From NCBI GenBank assembly GCA_905250075.1, contig CAJNOP010000089.1, forward strand, positions 267,474 through 331,473: 64,000 nucleotides of DNA, given 5' to 3'. The translations under genes were made by a program, and so were the position numbers. Origin of the DNA: Rotaria sp. Silwood1 (Eukaryota > Rotifera > Eurotatoria > Philodinida > Philodinidae). Below the pieces are notes generated by a model. That model ran no database searches. It was not told the DNA's origin and was given only the letters and a program-made list of their open reading frames with translations. Position 1 is the stretch's first letter. Each line of letters starts with the position of its first letter. Below are positions 1 through 13,000 of the stretch, piece by piece.

Positions 1-155
1 AAAACTCAATATAGCTGGGATCACTATTCACAAAGAGATTGTATTATTCTAGCTATTTTGGAACACATGTCTTCATCATCGTTTTGCTTAATCCTCGAGA
101 AACCCAGTAATGAAGTAGTTCATATATTAGAACGAGATACTATCAGTCCGTGATG
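1..155 (+). repeat. dispersed repeat family, copy A (cut by window edge)
   Basis: One of four related copies seen in the window. Shared blocks are the run CACTATTCAC-AAAGAGATT, then GAACACATGTCTTCATCATC (69 onward), TTAATCCTCGAGAAA and GAAGTAGTTCATATATTA. Its closest relative is copy B near 17.3 kb, with which it shares an extra stretch before the ACACAT block that copies C and D lack. The left end is probably outside the window. No coding capacity is evident. The family could be a small non-autonomous transposon or a decayed fragment of a larger element; the ends are not defined. Confidence 0.6.
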
Positions 156-1550
156 AATTTCCAAATAGAGTCTGTTGGTTTGTCTTGGGCCCGGGGGTGA
201 AAATTTTTCGTTAACCGAGTTGGGGTTCGAAATTTGTGAATCTGACAGGTTGTATTTCTATGGTGTCTATCATGACCTGTATTGAGTTTTATCAATATAA
301 TAAATTCATCATTAGAGTTCATAAAACCATGTGAACATCATTTTAGTGCTCTGATGTTTAATCAAGTCTTTTATTCAAACATTAGCTTTTGTTTTTTGCA
401 TTGATAAAAATTTTTTGTTAATGTTACTTATGTATTAGTCAGTAAGTCTCTTTGTTTTTTCATTTACAATCTATTAACTATGTATAAATTTTAATGCTTT
501 GACCATTGATTGAATGCCATTTTATTACTTTTGATAATTTATGGCTTAGTACAGATATGTTGTTATCATCTTATTTTTCTATATAATTGAGTTAAGAATT
601 GAAATTATTATATAGGAAATCTTCATTAGATGTTTAATTAGAATGATAGTATAAATGCATTTTCAGAAGCTTTTTAGCATTTTAAAAATCAGAAAATAAC
701 AAGCAACACTTATCAAGACTGAATTCACTTGGTCCTAGACTGAAAAGATAGAGATATACCTATAGATGCATCTAGATAAAAATATACCTTTAGTAAAGCA
801 TTAAATAAATACAATAAATAACTAGACATATGGCAACAATTTGTTTTCACAAAACCAATTATTTCGTAACATAAAACTTGTTTTTTATGTTTATTAAGAA
901 AAGAAGATTGTGCATAATCTACACTTGTCTAATAAAATTCAGTTTATATGTGCAATGTTTTGTCAATTTTTGTTTAGTCGTTACATTTTTGTAACTCTAA
1001 TCACTATTGTTTTCTAATATTGATCTTAACATTGAGAATTCCAAATAGTGATTGAATACAGTGAATAAAAAAATTCTTTGTATCGTATTTTCACATATAT
1101 AGAATTAGTGTATTTCTATAAATGATATGTGGTCATGAATAATAACCTATCTTACAATAAAAATTTTGAAATTGTAAATGTTCCGATTTTTCATTAAGCA
1201 TATTGATTCTTTGTCTTCGTCATGTCTAGAGTCAAACTTATGTTATACATAATATTGATTTATGAAAATATCATAAAAATCAATATAAATATTTAGAATG
1301 CGTGAAGCATTTCTAACGTGTGAAAAACTATCAGTTACGACCAAAATTTGAATATGAGCTTAGACATATTGTGTCTATTTTTGTTCAAGAGTAATGAGAG
1401 AGACTTTTTGAAAGATCTGAAAATGGTGAGCCAACAGGTTTTTGTTTACCCTACAAATTCTGTTTTGAACAAGCCAAAAATTGTCGAGATTGGTCATTTT
1501 ATAGAGTGAATACTTTTCTACATAAAATGATATTGAACCAACGAGGGAAC
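156..1550. other. non-coding, nothing recognised
   Basis: AT-rich sequence with frequent stops in all frames. No long reading frame, tRNA-like fold or clear repeat was seen. Confidence 0.5.
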
Positions 1551-1596
1551 TATCCGAGGTGCCCTGCAGCTCTTCTTTCCAGAGGTATAGTAATTT

Positions 1597-2245
1597 TTTT
1601 TAGTTTTTCCTCATAAAATTCGGAAAACCCGACAAATTCATAACTCAGTCAGGATATAAGGTAGAGATTTGAAAAATTTCTAACTTTCTTTATTACTCAG
1701 GTAGATGATTTTCTTTGCTTAAAAAAAAACTACTAATAGTAGCTTCTGTGATATCTCAGTTTCAACTAGTATTTCTTTCCATGCTTTTTATATGTTTCCT
1801 TGTCACTATCATAAGAATGATAAGAGAGAAAAAACAAAAAAAGAAAAAAAAAAGAATCAATAGTTGACACAAGCCTATCTATTTTTGCTCTCTTATCATT
1901 CTATGTTAGTAGAGAAAATAGTTCTGATTTTAATAAACTAGTTATCTGTCTTCTGGTGATTAATCGTCGCCAACTAAAATAAAATAGTGACTAGGAAACA
2001 CATTAAAAGAATGGAAAGAAATCCTAGTTGAAAGAGAGATCTCACAGAAGCTGCTATTAATTGTTTTTTTTCCTAGATAAAGAAAATCATTTACCTTAGT
2101 GGTACAGAAAGTTAGAGAGCTTAAATTTTTAGATCTCTACTTCCTATTCTGACTCAGTTATGAATTTTTCAATTAGTTTAGATTTTATAAGAGAAAATTA
2201 AAAAACAACCATAATCTTTAGAAGGAAGAGCCATGAGCTCGAACT
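1597..2245. repeat. long imperfect inverted repeat (fold-back element)
   Basis: The left arm (about 1597-1830) reappears as reverse complement at about 1885-2245. Matching blocks, read on the left arm, include AATTCATAACTCAGTCAG, TAGAGATTTGAAAAATTT, TCTAACTTTCT, GATGATTTTCTTT, AGCTTCTGTGATATCTC, TTTCAACTAGTATTTCTTTC and AATGATAAGAGAG. The right arm carries an extra stretch of about 70 bases (around 1915-1985) that the left arm lacks. The short spacer between the arms is purine-rich (about 1831-1857). The design is that of a MITE or fold-back transposon. No clear target-site duplication was found because the outer ends fade. Confidence 0.7.
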
Positions 2246-4319
2246 CCTTTAGGACTTTTCTAATCCCAACATACTCTATCGAATGAGACATGAATAAATC
2301 AAAACGGAGATGAGCACCTCGGATACTTCTCTCACAAGCTATAGTTTTTACTCGAGTGAAGATACAAAGAATTTTTTCAAGAGCTTCTTTCAATATAAAA
2401 CGATGGTTGACTTTTCAAAAGTGAGTATTTCAAAGAAAAACAAAAAATGGGATGTTTGTAGAAAAACATTAAAAAATTGTGTATTTTATAAACTAGCTTC
2501 TTATCTACATGTTCATATGTAAATAAATATTCCAAATTTTTTTTTCGAATGAAACTATAGATTTTTGATTTTCAGAAAACCTCCTCATCACTCATTATGA
2601 TCTCATTATTTAAATAATGTGATTTTAATTTATCATAGTCATATGTCCAGACTCACACTCTCTAACTATTAGTTTTTATTACATAACATCCTCCTGTATA
2701 CAGTATGGAGCAATCAAATGAACCATTCAGTAATTTAATAACAATGATCGTCACTTTTAAATGCATTCTAGATCGAACAAACACACTCGTAGACAACTGT
2801 AAATAGTCGTATTACGTGACTTAATATTACAATCGTATTTCTTCATAGGTGATAACGCGAAATATCATCATTTATGACCTCAGTTTTACTCAATGTCACG
2901 TCATATACAGTTGTAATACTGACTCATTTAATATAGCAAATGCGATTGTAAACGGTGAAACAAAGAGTGCATATAGATTTCGTCATGGATACCACTCCTC
3001 CGTTAGTTTTGAATTCTTATGCATAGATGCACTACTTTCCTATCGTACACAGTAGTGTGTACCATAGTTACGATATAGTAACTATGTTATGAACAAACAC
3101 AAAGGAATTCAAATTCTAGATCCTATCCTTTAAGTCTAGGGAAAATCTGTTCGTGAATATTACGATTACTTTTATTTTATCAAACACCAATCGAAGAAGA
3201 CAGTATTTTTCTAGACAAAAGTATCAATATGAGAGAAGACTGATAAATTTCTTTTCTGAAAACTAGAACTTTTTAATTGATTTAAATCTATACAAATTAA
3301 TAAAACAATATTTTGAGAATCATTATCTTTAGCTATTACTTCTTTTAATTTGATTTCATTGATACCTATCGTTTGTACATTAATACCATTAATTAAACTT
3401 TAAAATATTCAATATATACTAACAACGAAAATACAAAATAATTAAAACGTAATTTAAAATATTGATCATTATAAGAATTAATGTAAAATACTTGTTCTTT
3501 TTTCTTGAGTCTCACTTGAATTAACAAAACATTAAATTCTCGTTAATTTATATTCATTATTTTTTTGTTTACTTTGTTACGAAAACTACGAAATTATTTC
3601 AACAAGATCTTTTGTTTGTTGTAATATGCTGATCATGCAAAAATAATAACATCATATTATTTAGTCAAATAAACGTTTTTAGATTACATAAAAATCATAA
3701 TTTTAAAAATTTCTTGGATACATATTAGGTCATAGAAACGAAAAAAAAAAATTTATATATACAATGAAATACTAATCGGATAATAATTTGCATTTATACT
3801 GTATTTTCAATAAACATAAACAGGTACTTGTTCATTTCTTTTCTTTTTTTTTTTTTGTCACCATTAAGCATGAATAGGTCGATGATTTTCTTTTTCTCTT
3901 CTCATTCGTTCTTTTTCATTTTCTTTCTCTCATCGTTCTCGTTGTCGTGTCGTCTCCTTGTTTTTGACATTATAAATCATTGCTTAGCAACGCCTCCTCA
4001 ACGAAGTGATGTCAACAATTCGCTCGTTTATACACAAGTTGATACTCGCGTTCTCTCATTGGTATTGAATGTAAAGTAACGACAGAGGAGGAAAAATGGT
4101 GAAGTTGAAGTCATAGAGAAAGGAAAAAAGAAAAAAAAATACTATATTCAAAACACAAAATAAAAGTGTGCATGTTAAAATTTTCTTTTTTTTTTGTTTT
4201 TTTTTGTTAAATTTTTCTTTTTCTTTTTTGTTCTTTTTTTATTCTTACACTATAGATCTGATTAAACAAGAAAAAACAAAACAATTTTCATGTTTTAATA
4301 ATAAAACAAAAATCTTCTA
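2246..4319. other. intergenic, upstream of kinesin-13
   Basis: No gene recognised. The last part (about 3830-4320) is rich in pyrimidine and T tracts, including long T runs near 4190-4240 just before the kinesin-13 start. It probably holds that gene's promoter and 5' untranslated region, but no specific element can be named. Confidence 0.4.
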
Positions 4320-4807
4320 ATGAGTTCCAATCAACAACAATTACTTGCTTGTCTTCATACAGGTTTAACTGTTGATATACAACGATCGAATGGTCGTATA
4401 CATCAAGCTGTTATAACACAAATAAATCATGAAACAAAAAGTGTTACAGTTGAATGGCAAGAAAAAAATGAAGGCAAAGGAAAAGAAGTTGATTTAGATG
4501 CTATTGTACAACTTAATCCAAATCTTTTTACATCCGTTACAAATTCTTCATCATCTCATCATCATAATAATGGTGTTGTTGAACATGATACAAATAATAA
4601 TGGTGATTATTATACAAATGGTGGTACAGTTTCACAACCAAATCGTCGTACAAAACAACAAAATAATGATATAGAAAGTGTACGTAAACAACCACAAATT
4701 CCTGCTGCTGCTGCTGCTGCTGCTGTTACTCGTCCTGCCGTTATATCAAATTCAGCTGTACAAGTGAATAATGATATATCACCACAAAAACAACAAATAT
4801 CATCTGT

Positions 4808-4838
<31 letters not shown>

Positions 4839-6678
4839 ACAGATTCAAATAAATCTAAAGTTGTTAAAGAAATTGAACGTATAGCTGCTAATCGTGAACA
4901 ACGACGTGCTAAACAAGATGAACGTCGACAAAAATTATCGGAAATTGATCAATCAATACCAGCATGGGAATTTCAAGCTATGGTTAGTGAATATAGACAA
5001 CAACTTGATACAAAATTATTAACAATGAATGAGCCACAAAAAGATTTAAAAATATGTGTTTGTGTACGTAAAAGACCAATAACAAAAAAAGAATTAAATA
5101 AAAAAGATATTGATGTATTAACAATACCAAATAAAGAAGTTGTTATTGTTCATTTACCTAAAGTTAAAGTTGATTTAACAAAATATATTGATAATCAAAA
5201 ATTTCGTTTTGATTATGGTTTTCATGAAACATGTAATAATGAACTTGTTTATCATTTTACTGCTCAACCATTAGTACAATCATTATTTCAAGGAAATAAT
5301 CCTATGGTATTTGCATATGGACAAACTGGTTCTGGTAAGTTTAAAATAATAATTGAATATAATTTATGCATATAATCTTTTCTTTTTTTGTTTAGGTAAA
5401 ACATATACAATGGGTGGTGATTTAAGTCAACGTGATGTCGATTTTTCCAAAGGAATCTATGCATTAACAGCAAATGATATATTTCGTCATTTAAATAAAC
5501 CTCCTAATAAAGGTCAATTTGATGTTTATTGTACATTTTTTGAAATCTACTGTACTAAAGTATTTGATTTATTTAATGAAAAAAAACGTTTACGTGTATT
5601 AGAAGATCATAAAAATTTAGTACAAGTCGTTGGCAAAAAAGAAGAACAAGTGGAAAGTGTTGAAGATGTTATGACATTAATACGACGTGGTATGAGTGTA
5701 CGTACATCAGGTACAACATCGGCTAATGAAAATTCATCACGATCACATGCCGTTTTTCAAATAACATTAAAGAAAAAAAATACAACAAAAGAATATGGAA
5801 AAATTTCATTAATTGATTTAGCTGGTAGTGAACGTGGTAAAGATACACAAACAAATGATAAAACAACATTAATGGAAGGTGCACAAATTAATAAATCTTT
5901 ATTAACATTAAAAGAATGTATACGTTCATTAGGACGTAATGCTGAACATATACCATTTCGTGGTTCAACATTAACAAAAGTTTTACGTGATTCATTTATA
6001 GGTGAAAAAACTAAAGTATGTATGATAGCTATGGTATCACCAGGTAATAGTGATGTTGAACATACATTAAATACATTACGTTATGCTGATCGTGTTAAAG
6101 AATTAAATGTTGATGAACTTAAACAACGTGGTGGCGGTAATCCAGGACAAGTTATTGGAGCACATGATGATATGATATTAGGTCAACCACTTGATGAAGA
6201 AGATGAAATTGATGATGATGATTATGTTGATGATTTAGCTGGTATAAGTAATAATAATAATAATAATAATGTTAATACAAATCAAGCAATACCAACATCA
6301 CGTTATGCTGGACAACAATCAAATATACCTAAAGTTCAACAACCAACAAATATTAAACGACCTGTAGGACATAAACAAAAATCTGAAGCAACACGTAAAT
6401 TTGAAGAAGCTATTGCACGTTCACAAGAAATTGAAGATTTTACATTAGAATCCCATAATGAATTAATTGATGATTTACCACAAATTGTTGCTAATCATCA
6501 AAGTTTACTTGATTTATCAACTAATATGAATTATGATCGTGATGAATATGCTAAACAATTAATTAGTCTTATTGATTCTCAACAACAATATTTAACTGAA
6601 TTACGTAATAAAGCATTACAAATGCGAGAAGCTGTTGCTTATGAAGATTTATGTGCTAAAGCATTATCATCAAAATGA
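4320..6678 (+). CDS. KIF2: kinesin-13 (KIF2/MCAK-type) microtubule depolymerase
   Basis: Kinesin-13 motors do not walk; they use ATP to peel tubulin from microtubule ends in spindles and cilia. There are two exons, 4320-5334 and 5396-6678, with a 61-base GT-AG intron that splits the P-loop; joined they give 765 residues in frame. Order: a conserved N-terminal globular part (residues 1-70), a low-complexity linker with poly-Ala and poly-Gln, a charged neck (about 180-235), then the central motor. Motor motifs are P-loop GQTGSGKT (334-341), switch I NENSSRSHA (449-457) and switch II DLAGSERG (479-486). The KVD motif of loop L2, which marks kinesin-13, is present (KVKVDLTKYID). A helical C-terminal tail follows an acidic, Asn-rich linker. 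Length and central motor position fit KIF2A/KIF2C and fly Klp10A. Which vertebrate paralogue is closest cannot be told. Confidence 0.95.
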
Positions 6679-8450
6679 TACACATATGGAAGAACTTCTT
6701 CTTTTTTTTTTTCTTTTTATATGCCACCGGTTTTTCTTTTTTTTCTCTCTCTTCTTTTTTTTCGGTGATACCTTCTCGCCTGCCGCTGTGTGTGTGCGTG
6801 TGTGTGTGTGTATTAGTCTGATAAGATGATCGCTGATGTACAGAAACATAAAGCACTTATTCCAATATTTCATTTGTTTCACCTATTGACATTTCTTTTT
6901 CTTTTTTTTTTTTGCTCTTGTTCTTATTATATGTCACATGAGTGTTACTGTTGTTCTTTAAAATTATAAAAGCATCAATATAATATGACTAAATATGTGA
7001 AATAATATAAAAAGAGTTCATTTTTTATGTTTAGGGTGTGGAAAAGAAGGGGGTCAGAGAGCTTTGTTAAAAAATATGGAACGCTTTGCACTAATCATTT
7101 TAAAATAAAAGAATTGTCAAAGACTATTGCTTGTATTTTAGCTCGTTTTGAATAAAATTCGAATTAGAAATAAAATTTTGAAAATTTTTTCTCTAGTACA
7201 CAGCATGTATGAATTCAATTTTTTTTTTGTTCTGTTTATTGTCGTTGCAAAAATAATTGCTGGAATTTTGAGATATGATTCTTTATTCAAGGACATTGTA
7301 TAAAAAAAGCTTTTTCATTAATATGACCTTGCTATAATATATATAAAAAAACACATATCAACAAATTAAATGTCAACAGTAATGGCACTTAGAATGTAAT
7401 ACATTTTAATGTTCTTCGTTTATAAAAATGCAATTTAGTTTATGTGACTTCTTTCAGCGCATTCTTAATATTAATATGTTTATTTTTTGAAGACTCATAT
7501 TTTTGAATTATTTCTTGAAACTACCGTTGCTCAAAGTTCTTCTAGACATTAACCTAAAAACAGCATTTCAAAAGTTTTAGAACAGTTTTTAGCGTACCAT
7601 TTTTAGTTTTTGCAGGCAAAGAATTATCGAAACCAAAAGGGAACATCTAAGAAAGCGCCTTCGTCAGTTTATTTGGAGTACATTTAATAGCTTATTAAAT
7701 TCATTCAACTTTCATGTTTTATTTATTCAATCGATTGAATACAAAATCAGTTAAGTGTATGCTAACTTTGCTACGTCACATATTTTTCAAAGCTTTCATC
7801 TTCTGTCATTTGTTGCTGAATATAAAAGATAATAAGTCGACGAAAACTCAAAAGAAGCTCTTTTTACGATATTTCGCATTGGAGAATTAAATATATGCGA
7901 AATTGACTTTTACTTCCAGATCCGAGACTAGGTTAAAAAAAACTTGTTCCCATATTAGATTGCGACTCAGATCGGAATACAAAAGTTTGATCCATCTTGG
8001 AAGCTGTCTCGTATTCTTCTAGTAGAGAACCATACCTTTTAAATCAAAAAGATTTTCTCTCTAAATCTAGAAAAGAATAAAATTCGAACTATTATATAGT
8101 TATTAATTCTTACATTTAAACGATGGTTCAATCTCACTCGAGGGTATGAATATGTTGCCTCTCTTCACCAAGACCCATCCATCTTATCATGCTAAATAAA
8201 GCTTCTACTTTTTCGCTTGTCATTTGAATAAATATTCTTTTTTTTTTCTGGATTCTTTTTCGCATTACTCTCCGTTCGTTTTTCTTCATTCTGTTCTATG
8301 CATACCCTTGACGCGATATTTTTTTATCGGTTCGGGGAGGAGGCTAGATGTAAAGATTTGTTGCTCTTGTTTATTATCATCCATCAAATATATTGTGGAA
8401 CATAACATTACATGAATCATTTTTGCGTGTGATCATTTTTTGAGTATTAA
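6679..8450. other. 3' flank of kinesin-13 and intergenic
   Basis: Starts with T-rich and TG-repeat sequence (a TGTGTG run near 6787-6812), probably the kinesin-13 3' untranslated region. An AATAAA occurs near 7150. The rest shows no gene. Confidence 0.4.
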
Positions 8451-10043
8451 ATGGCTTACTTCAACCTTGCTCTTAACCCAAAAGACGCTATTAAATCGAA
8501 ATCAAGTGGAGGAAAAAGTCCAATCGACTTGACAAACTTTCATCCCTCGAATGGTAAAGCTGTTGGAGACGATTGGAATGTTCAACCTGGAGACATTATT
8601 GCATGGAGTGACTACAGAGCTGCAAATACATATTTGTGAGTGTACTATTAATATTTGTCGGTTGTAGTTTTCTCTATGTCCATTAATTATTTTAGAGAAA
8701 GATAACTTTGACATATTTCAATTAAAATACTGAAAAAATCTTCATCTAAAGATGAAATCACAATGCTCGATTGTATTTTACACATTTGTCTCAGTACTAT
8801 GTCGCTATTAGAGTATTCTTTAAGATTCGAAAAATAAGAAGCAGTTCTTAAAACATATTTTGAAATTTATTTCTATTGAGAAGCATCTATACTGGAATCG
8901 CGTGATTATTCAGAAATTAAAATATTGAACTATCATCTCGATTTCTCTGATTGACCTTGACGTAATACATTATTTATTAAAGAACATAAATAGGAATTCA
9001 CCAGACGTAAGAGACAGGACAGTGAACCCAGTTCCAAACACATACAGCTTTTTATGAAAAAAAATCTACCAATAATATTTAGAAAACTAACTTAACAATT
9101 AAACCGTCATAAAAATTATTACATAGTCTTTATTCAAAAGGCTTTTTTTAAACAAAGAAGCTCCAAATAAAAATCATTTCAATACTTTTATTTTTAAGAT
9201 AGTGTCACATAAATAGATATAAGACTTTTTACATGATTTACATAGCTCGAGATCAACATATATTCGTTGAGTCAGCATATAGTAAGACTCATAGTTGCAT
9301 AAAAGAATCAAACTCTAGATATTTATTGTTCAATAACAAAATTTTAAGTCAATTTTCCTATTTCAGTGTTGATGAGCAACGTCATCTATTAGAGAATCAC
9401 GATACTTCTGGTTCAGGCTACTTAACCATTCCTCTCTCAATAACTCGACTTTTTCCTTCGGCCTTGAAACATTATGCATCATTACTCGAAAAAGAGTCGT
9501 ATATCGTGGCTGAAATCGAACTTGGTCCTACTGACGGTATCTTCGTCGAGAAATTTGGTTCTCCACTACCAGAAATGATTCGTAATAGAAATGATATTTT
9601 GTATACGGTCAATCCTGAAGAATCCACGTTCTATGTTACAGTTGGTAGAAATAAAGCTCATGAATTTCCACTGGATGGAACCAAAACAAAAGATATTGTT
9701 GATTATATAGAAGTTGCAAACGAGAAGAAAGCTGCGTTCATCGTCACATATGATATTCAGGTATAATCGACTATGACTATTATTGAGAAAACCAAAACTA
9801 AAGTCTTGACTTATTTTCTTTCAGGGAGAAGAAGCATACAAGAAATGGCCAGGTCGTTTAGGCGCTAGTTTACTACCTGCTGGATGGTCATGTGATCAGC
9901 ACGGTTCTTCGTCTGGCGGACAACATCATATAAAGGGCGCATGGAAACTACAAGGACCGGAAAAAACCAAAGAAGCAGTGCACGAAATCGCAAAGATATA
10001 CTACGATGAATTCGGAGTCAATATCAGTTGGCAAACGAATTAA
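8451..10043 (+). CDS. conserved-looking protein of unknown family, three exons
   Basis: I do not recognise the family. Three exons join in frame: 8451-8635 (donor GTGAGT), 9367-9760 and 9825-10043, giving 265 residues. The first intron is long (731 bases), the second 64. There is no signal peptide, no membrane segment and no low-complexity sequence, so the product looks like a compact soluble protein. The N-terminal part is polar with GDDWNVQPGDIIAWSDYR. The middle contains FVEKFGSPLPEMIRNRND. The C-terminal exon has GRLGASLLPAGWSCDQHG followed by a His pair and many Trp residues. The frame is kept across both junctions and codon use resembles neighbouring real genes, which supports a functional gene. 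The start is the first ATG of the open frame; an earlier exon cannot be excluded. Confidence 0.75.
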
Positions 10044-13000
10044 CGCAAAAAAAAACCAGAACAAATTGCTTTTGCTGCTGCCGGCTTTGCTCTAAAATAT
10101 ACAAATATTGCTTTCAATAGTTTTACATATTAAGTTTTAAGTTTATCGGAAGGATGTGGATATAGATGAAGAAGAGGTCTATATCCATAGCCGAAGTTGC
10201 GGGATGAACAACAAAGATTAACTAAGGTTGGCATGTTCAACAAGAATCAAGAGAACTGATTGAGATCTATTTCAATGAGAATTCGTCAGAAAATCCAATT
10301 CTTTATTTGCTCACAAATCAGTCTTAAATAAATCAGGTAGTCAGTGTTATTTCGGAAATAGAAGTGTTAGTGAGTGGAAAAATCTGAACTCAAAAAAACT
10401 TCTCTTTTCAAATAAATCTTTTCACAAAATTCTAGAAAGAATTTTTCCTCCGCAAAACTTTGCTTAGTAAAAGTCGTTTGAGATAAATTGTACGAGAAAC
10501 CCTTACCTGGTTTATTGATGAGAATAAAATAGTCTGTCTTGTTGTGTTATCGGTAGTAGTAAAAAGTGAATGTACAGCAAATACACATCAAGATGAAAAC
10601 ATTACAGATAAGACGCCGACTGTCATCAACTCGAAATAACGAATAAGAATTGATTATGAAGGTCAAAAGTGAAATTTTTTATTTTGTCTGAAGTTTTTAT
10701 TACAGACACTCTGATTAGTTTATTCAAAAGAGATTTCTTCGAAGGATGGTATACAGAGATGGTAAAACTTGTTAATGATTCCTAAGGAACGTTGTTAATG
10801 TTATTTTGAAAGATTTATTTAATCAAGGAGATATTTCACAGCGTTTATTGTTTCAAATATTTTTTCATTTGGGATTGATCAGAATGAGATTTCGTTTGCT
10901 TGATTATTGATCGTCATTTCAAACCTCAAATCATGTTTCACAGATTATATTTAATGTGAAATCCAAATTTTCTCGACAATATCAAATCAATACATGATCG
11001 ACAATGATGAAAAATCTTTTTAGATCAGATAGAGAAAAATGAGAAAGAGACTATCTTCGAATAGATAATGATTGATCGCTGTCGAACGATTATTTCACTA
11101 GAAGGTAGAATGACTTCGATTTTGGTATTTCTTCACCAAACGATGTTCAGTTTCCTCCAATGAGTCGTATCCAATAGAGATTGAATTTGACCAACAAAAT
11201 CTATTGGATCAAGTACTCACATCTCCTGTGTCAAGCATTAATCAGACGATGGATAAAATGCATTTCAAAATTTGACCATCATCAAGTTGAATGGTGAAGA
11301 GCTAAAAAAGATGTTTTCCAGTCCAAAATGTTTGAAAATCGATTAGAATCATTACGCCAGTTTTACAGATGTTAAGAAAATCTCGGAAATATTTGTAACA
11401 AAAGTTTTTCATGAGTCTTCATGTTATTGACGTCTTTATTCAGACTCATTTATTGTAAGGATATTATTCAAACCTCCAATATCAATTACGTAGTCTCACA
11501 AGCCGATCAAAGGGTTTCTTTCCTCTTCATCCTTTTCTGTATGAAGAATTTTCTGTCGAAATTCTTCATTCGAGACGAAGAAGTCATGGTGAAATTTGAT
11601 CGAGGAAAACATTATCTCAAATGATCGACAATCTAAAATCTTTCCCAGACTTAACAAGCACGCTCGTCAACAACCTTAGATCGCGTAATTTTTGTTATAT
11701 TAGATATTATTCATATTATGATCGTACTTCTCCATATTGTTATCAAAAGAGTCGATTATCTTTCTTTTGTTTACATCAATAAAAACAAGAAACGAAAGTT
11801 CTCCCAAGGCATCTTTTTCAATTAATGCATGCGAGTTAAATTATTTAAAAAGAACGAAACATAAAAATCATTCTAATAATATTTGTTATCAAATTATACA
11901 AAAGCAACATTTTTATATAAGCTTCATTCACCAGCTATTTTAAAAGATTAGTTTATTCATCAAAAGAACTATTTATTCTTAGATTACCCCTGACTGGCAC
12001 CTTTCATAATTGGTAATAATTCATTTTATGAGAAACTTTTTGAATTCGTCTATTCATTTTCATTCCTAACTAATTTCTAAAGAAATATCAATAAAATATT
12101 TTATTAATTAAAAGATCATCTGAGATTTACTTTGTTGAAAGAAATATCAGCAATAGCATTCAAGAGCATAACACAAACAAAAAAATGATTACTTAACAGA
12201 ATATTTTGGTTTCACATTTTCCACACTTAATAGCAAATTCCATAGCAATCAGATTACCATCTACATATATTTTTAGATGAAACTTAAGCGTTGAATCCAT
12301 ATTTTCCCTGGTGACGTAACTAGAAGATCGTAGGTGGTAGCGCAGTGCTATACAATCTTGAAGATACTCTATCAATTGTCAACAAGATACCTGTCCAGTT
12401 TCTATAGTATTTTATGCAATTTTTTTTAACAAGTTAGTAGATTGAACATTTAGAAGTATGTTGTCATCACGTGCTCAAAACCTGTAAATTACTCTAACGT
12501 ACTTGAAGCACCTAAAGGTTCTCGATGGCATACTGGTATCAGTGTATTCTGAATTCAGTACACTCACTAGGATACAATATAGCTTCAATTATGATAATTA
12601 CTGCGTTTTTCTTTCTTCTGGTAAAAGGAAGGATGATGCACAGCCTAATCTGTCCTTAGTTATGCCTCTAATTTTCACTAACTCTTTTTTCATTTTCAAA
12701 TATTTAAACGCTGTTAAATTCTAAACCCATTCTATAAATGGCACTCGCGCGTCTGTTATCGATTAATAAAACAATGAAGTCGGTAATTAAATGCGACTTG
12801 TAATTCATTAAAGACGCATCTAAATGGAATAAATGTAAAGGAACGAATTTATTAGAAATCTGTATGGTTCTAGCGAAGACGCTGTTATGATGATTTCAAC
12901 TAGATCGTATTTTTCTAACCATAACCATCAATAAAACAAACGGTGGCGTTCAAAACCGTTATATTATAATATTTCCGTGAATTGTTTAGTTTAAACAATT

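Noticed and set aside
2178-2522. Overlapping short open frames on both strands
   Set aside because: They lie in and next to the right arm of an inverted repeat, have no homology I recognise and no exon-like composition.
10640-11640. Possible decayed coding sequence or retroelement
   Set aside because: Texture is coding-like in places but every frame is broken and no conserved motif (reverse transcriptase YxDD, integrase or transposase residues) could be read.
12190-12380. Possible tRNA-like block around GGTGGTAGCGCAGTGC
   Set aside because: The B-box-like sequence and the cloverleaf arms needed for a tRNA are not present.
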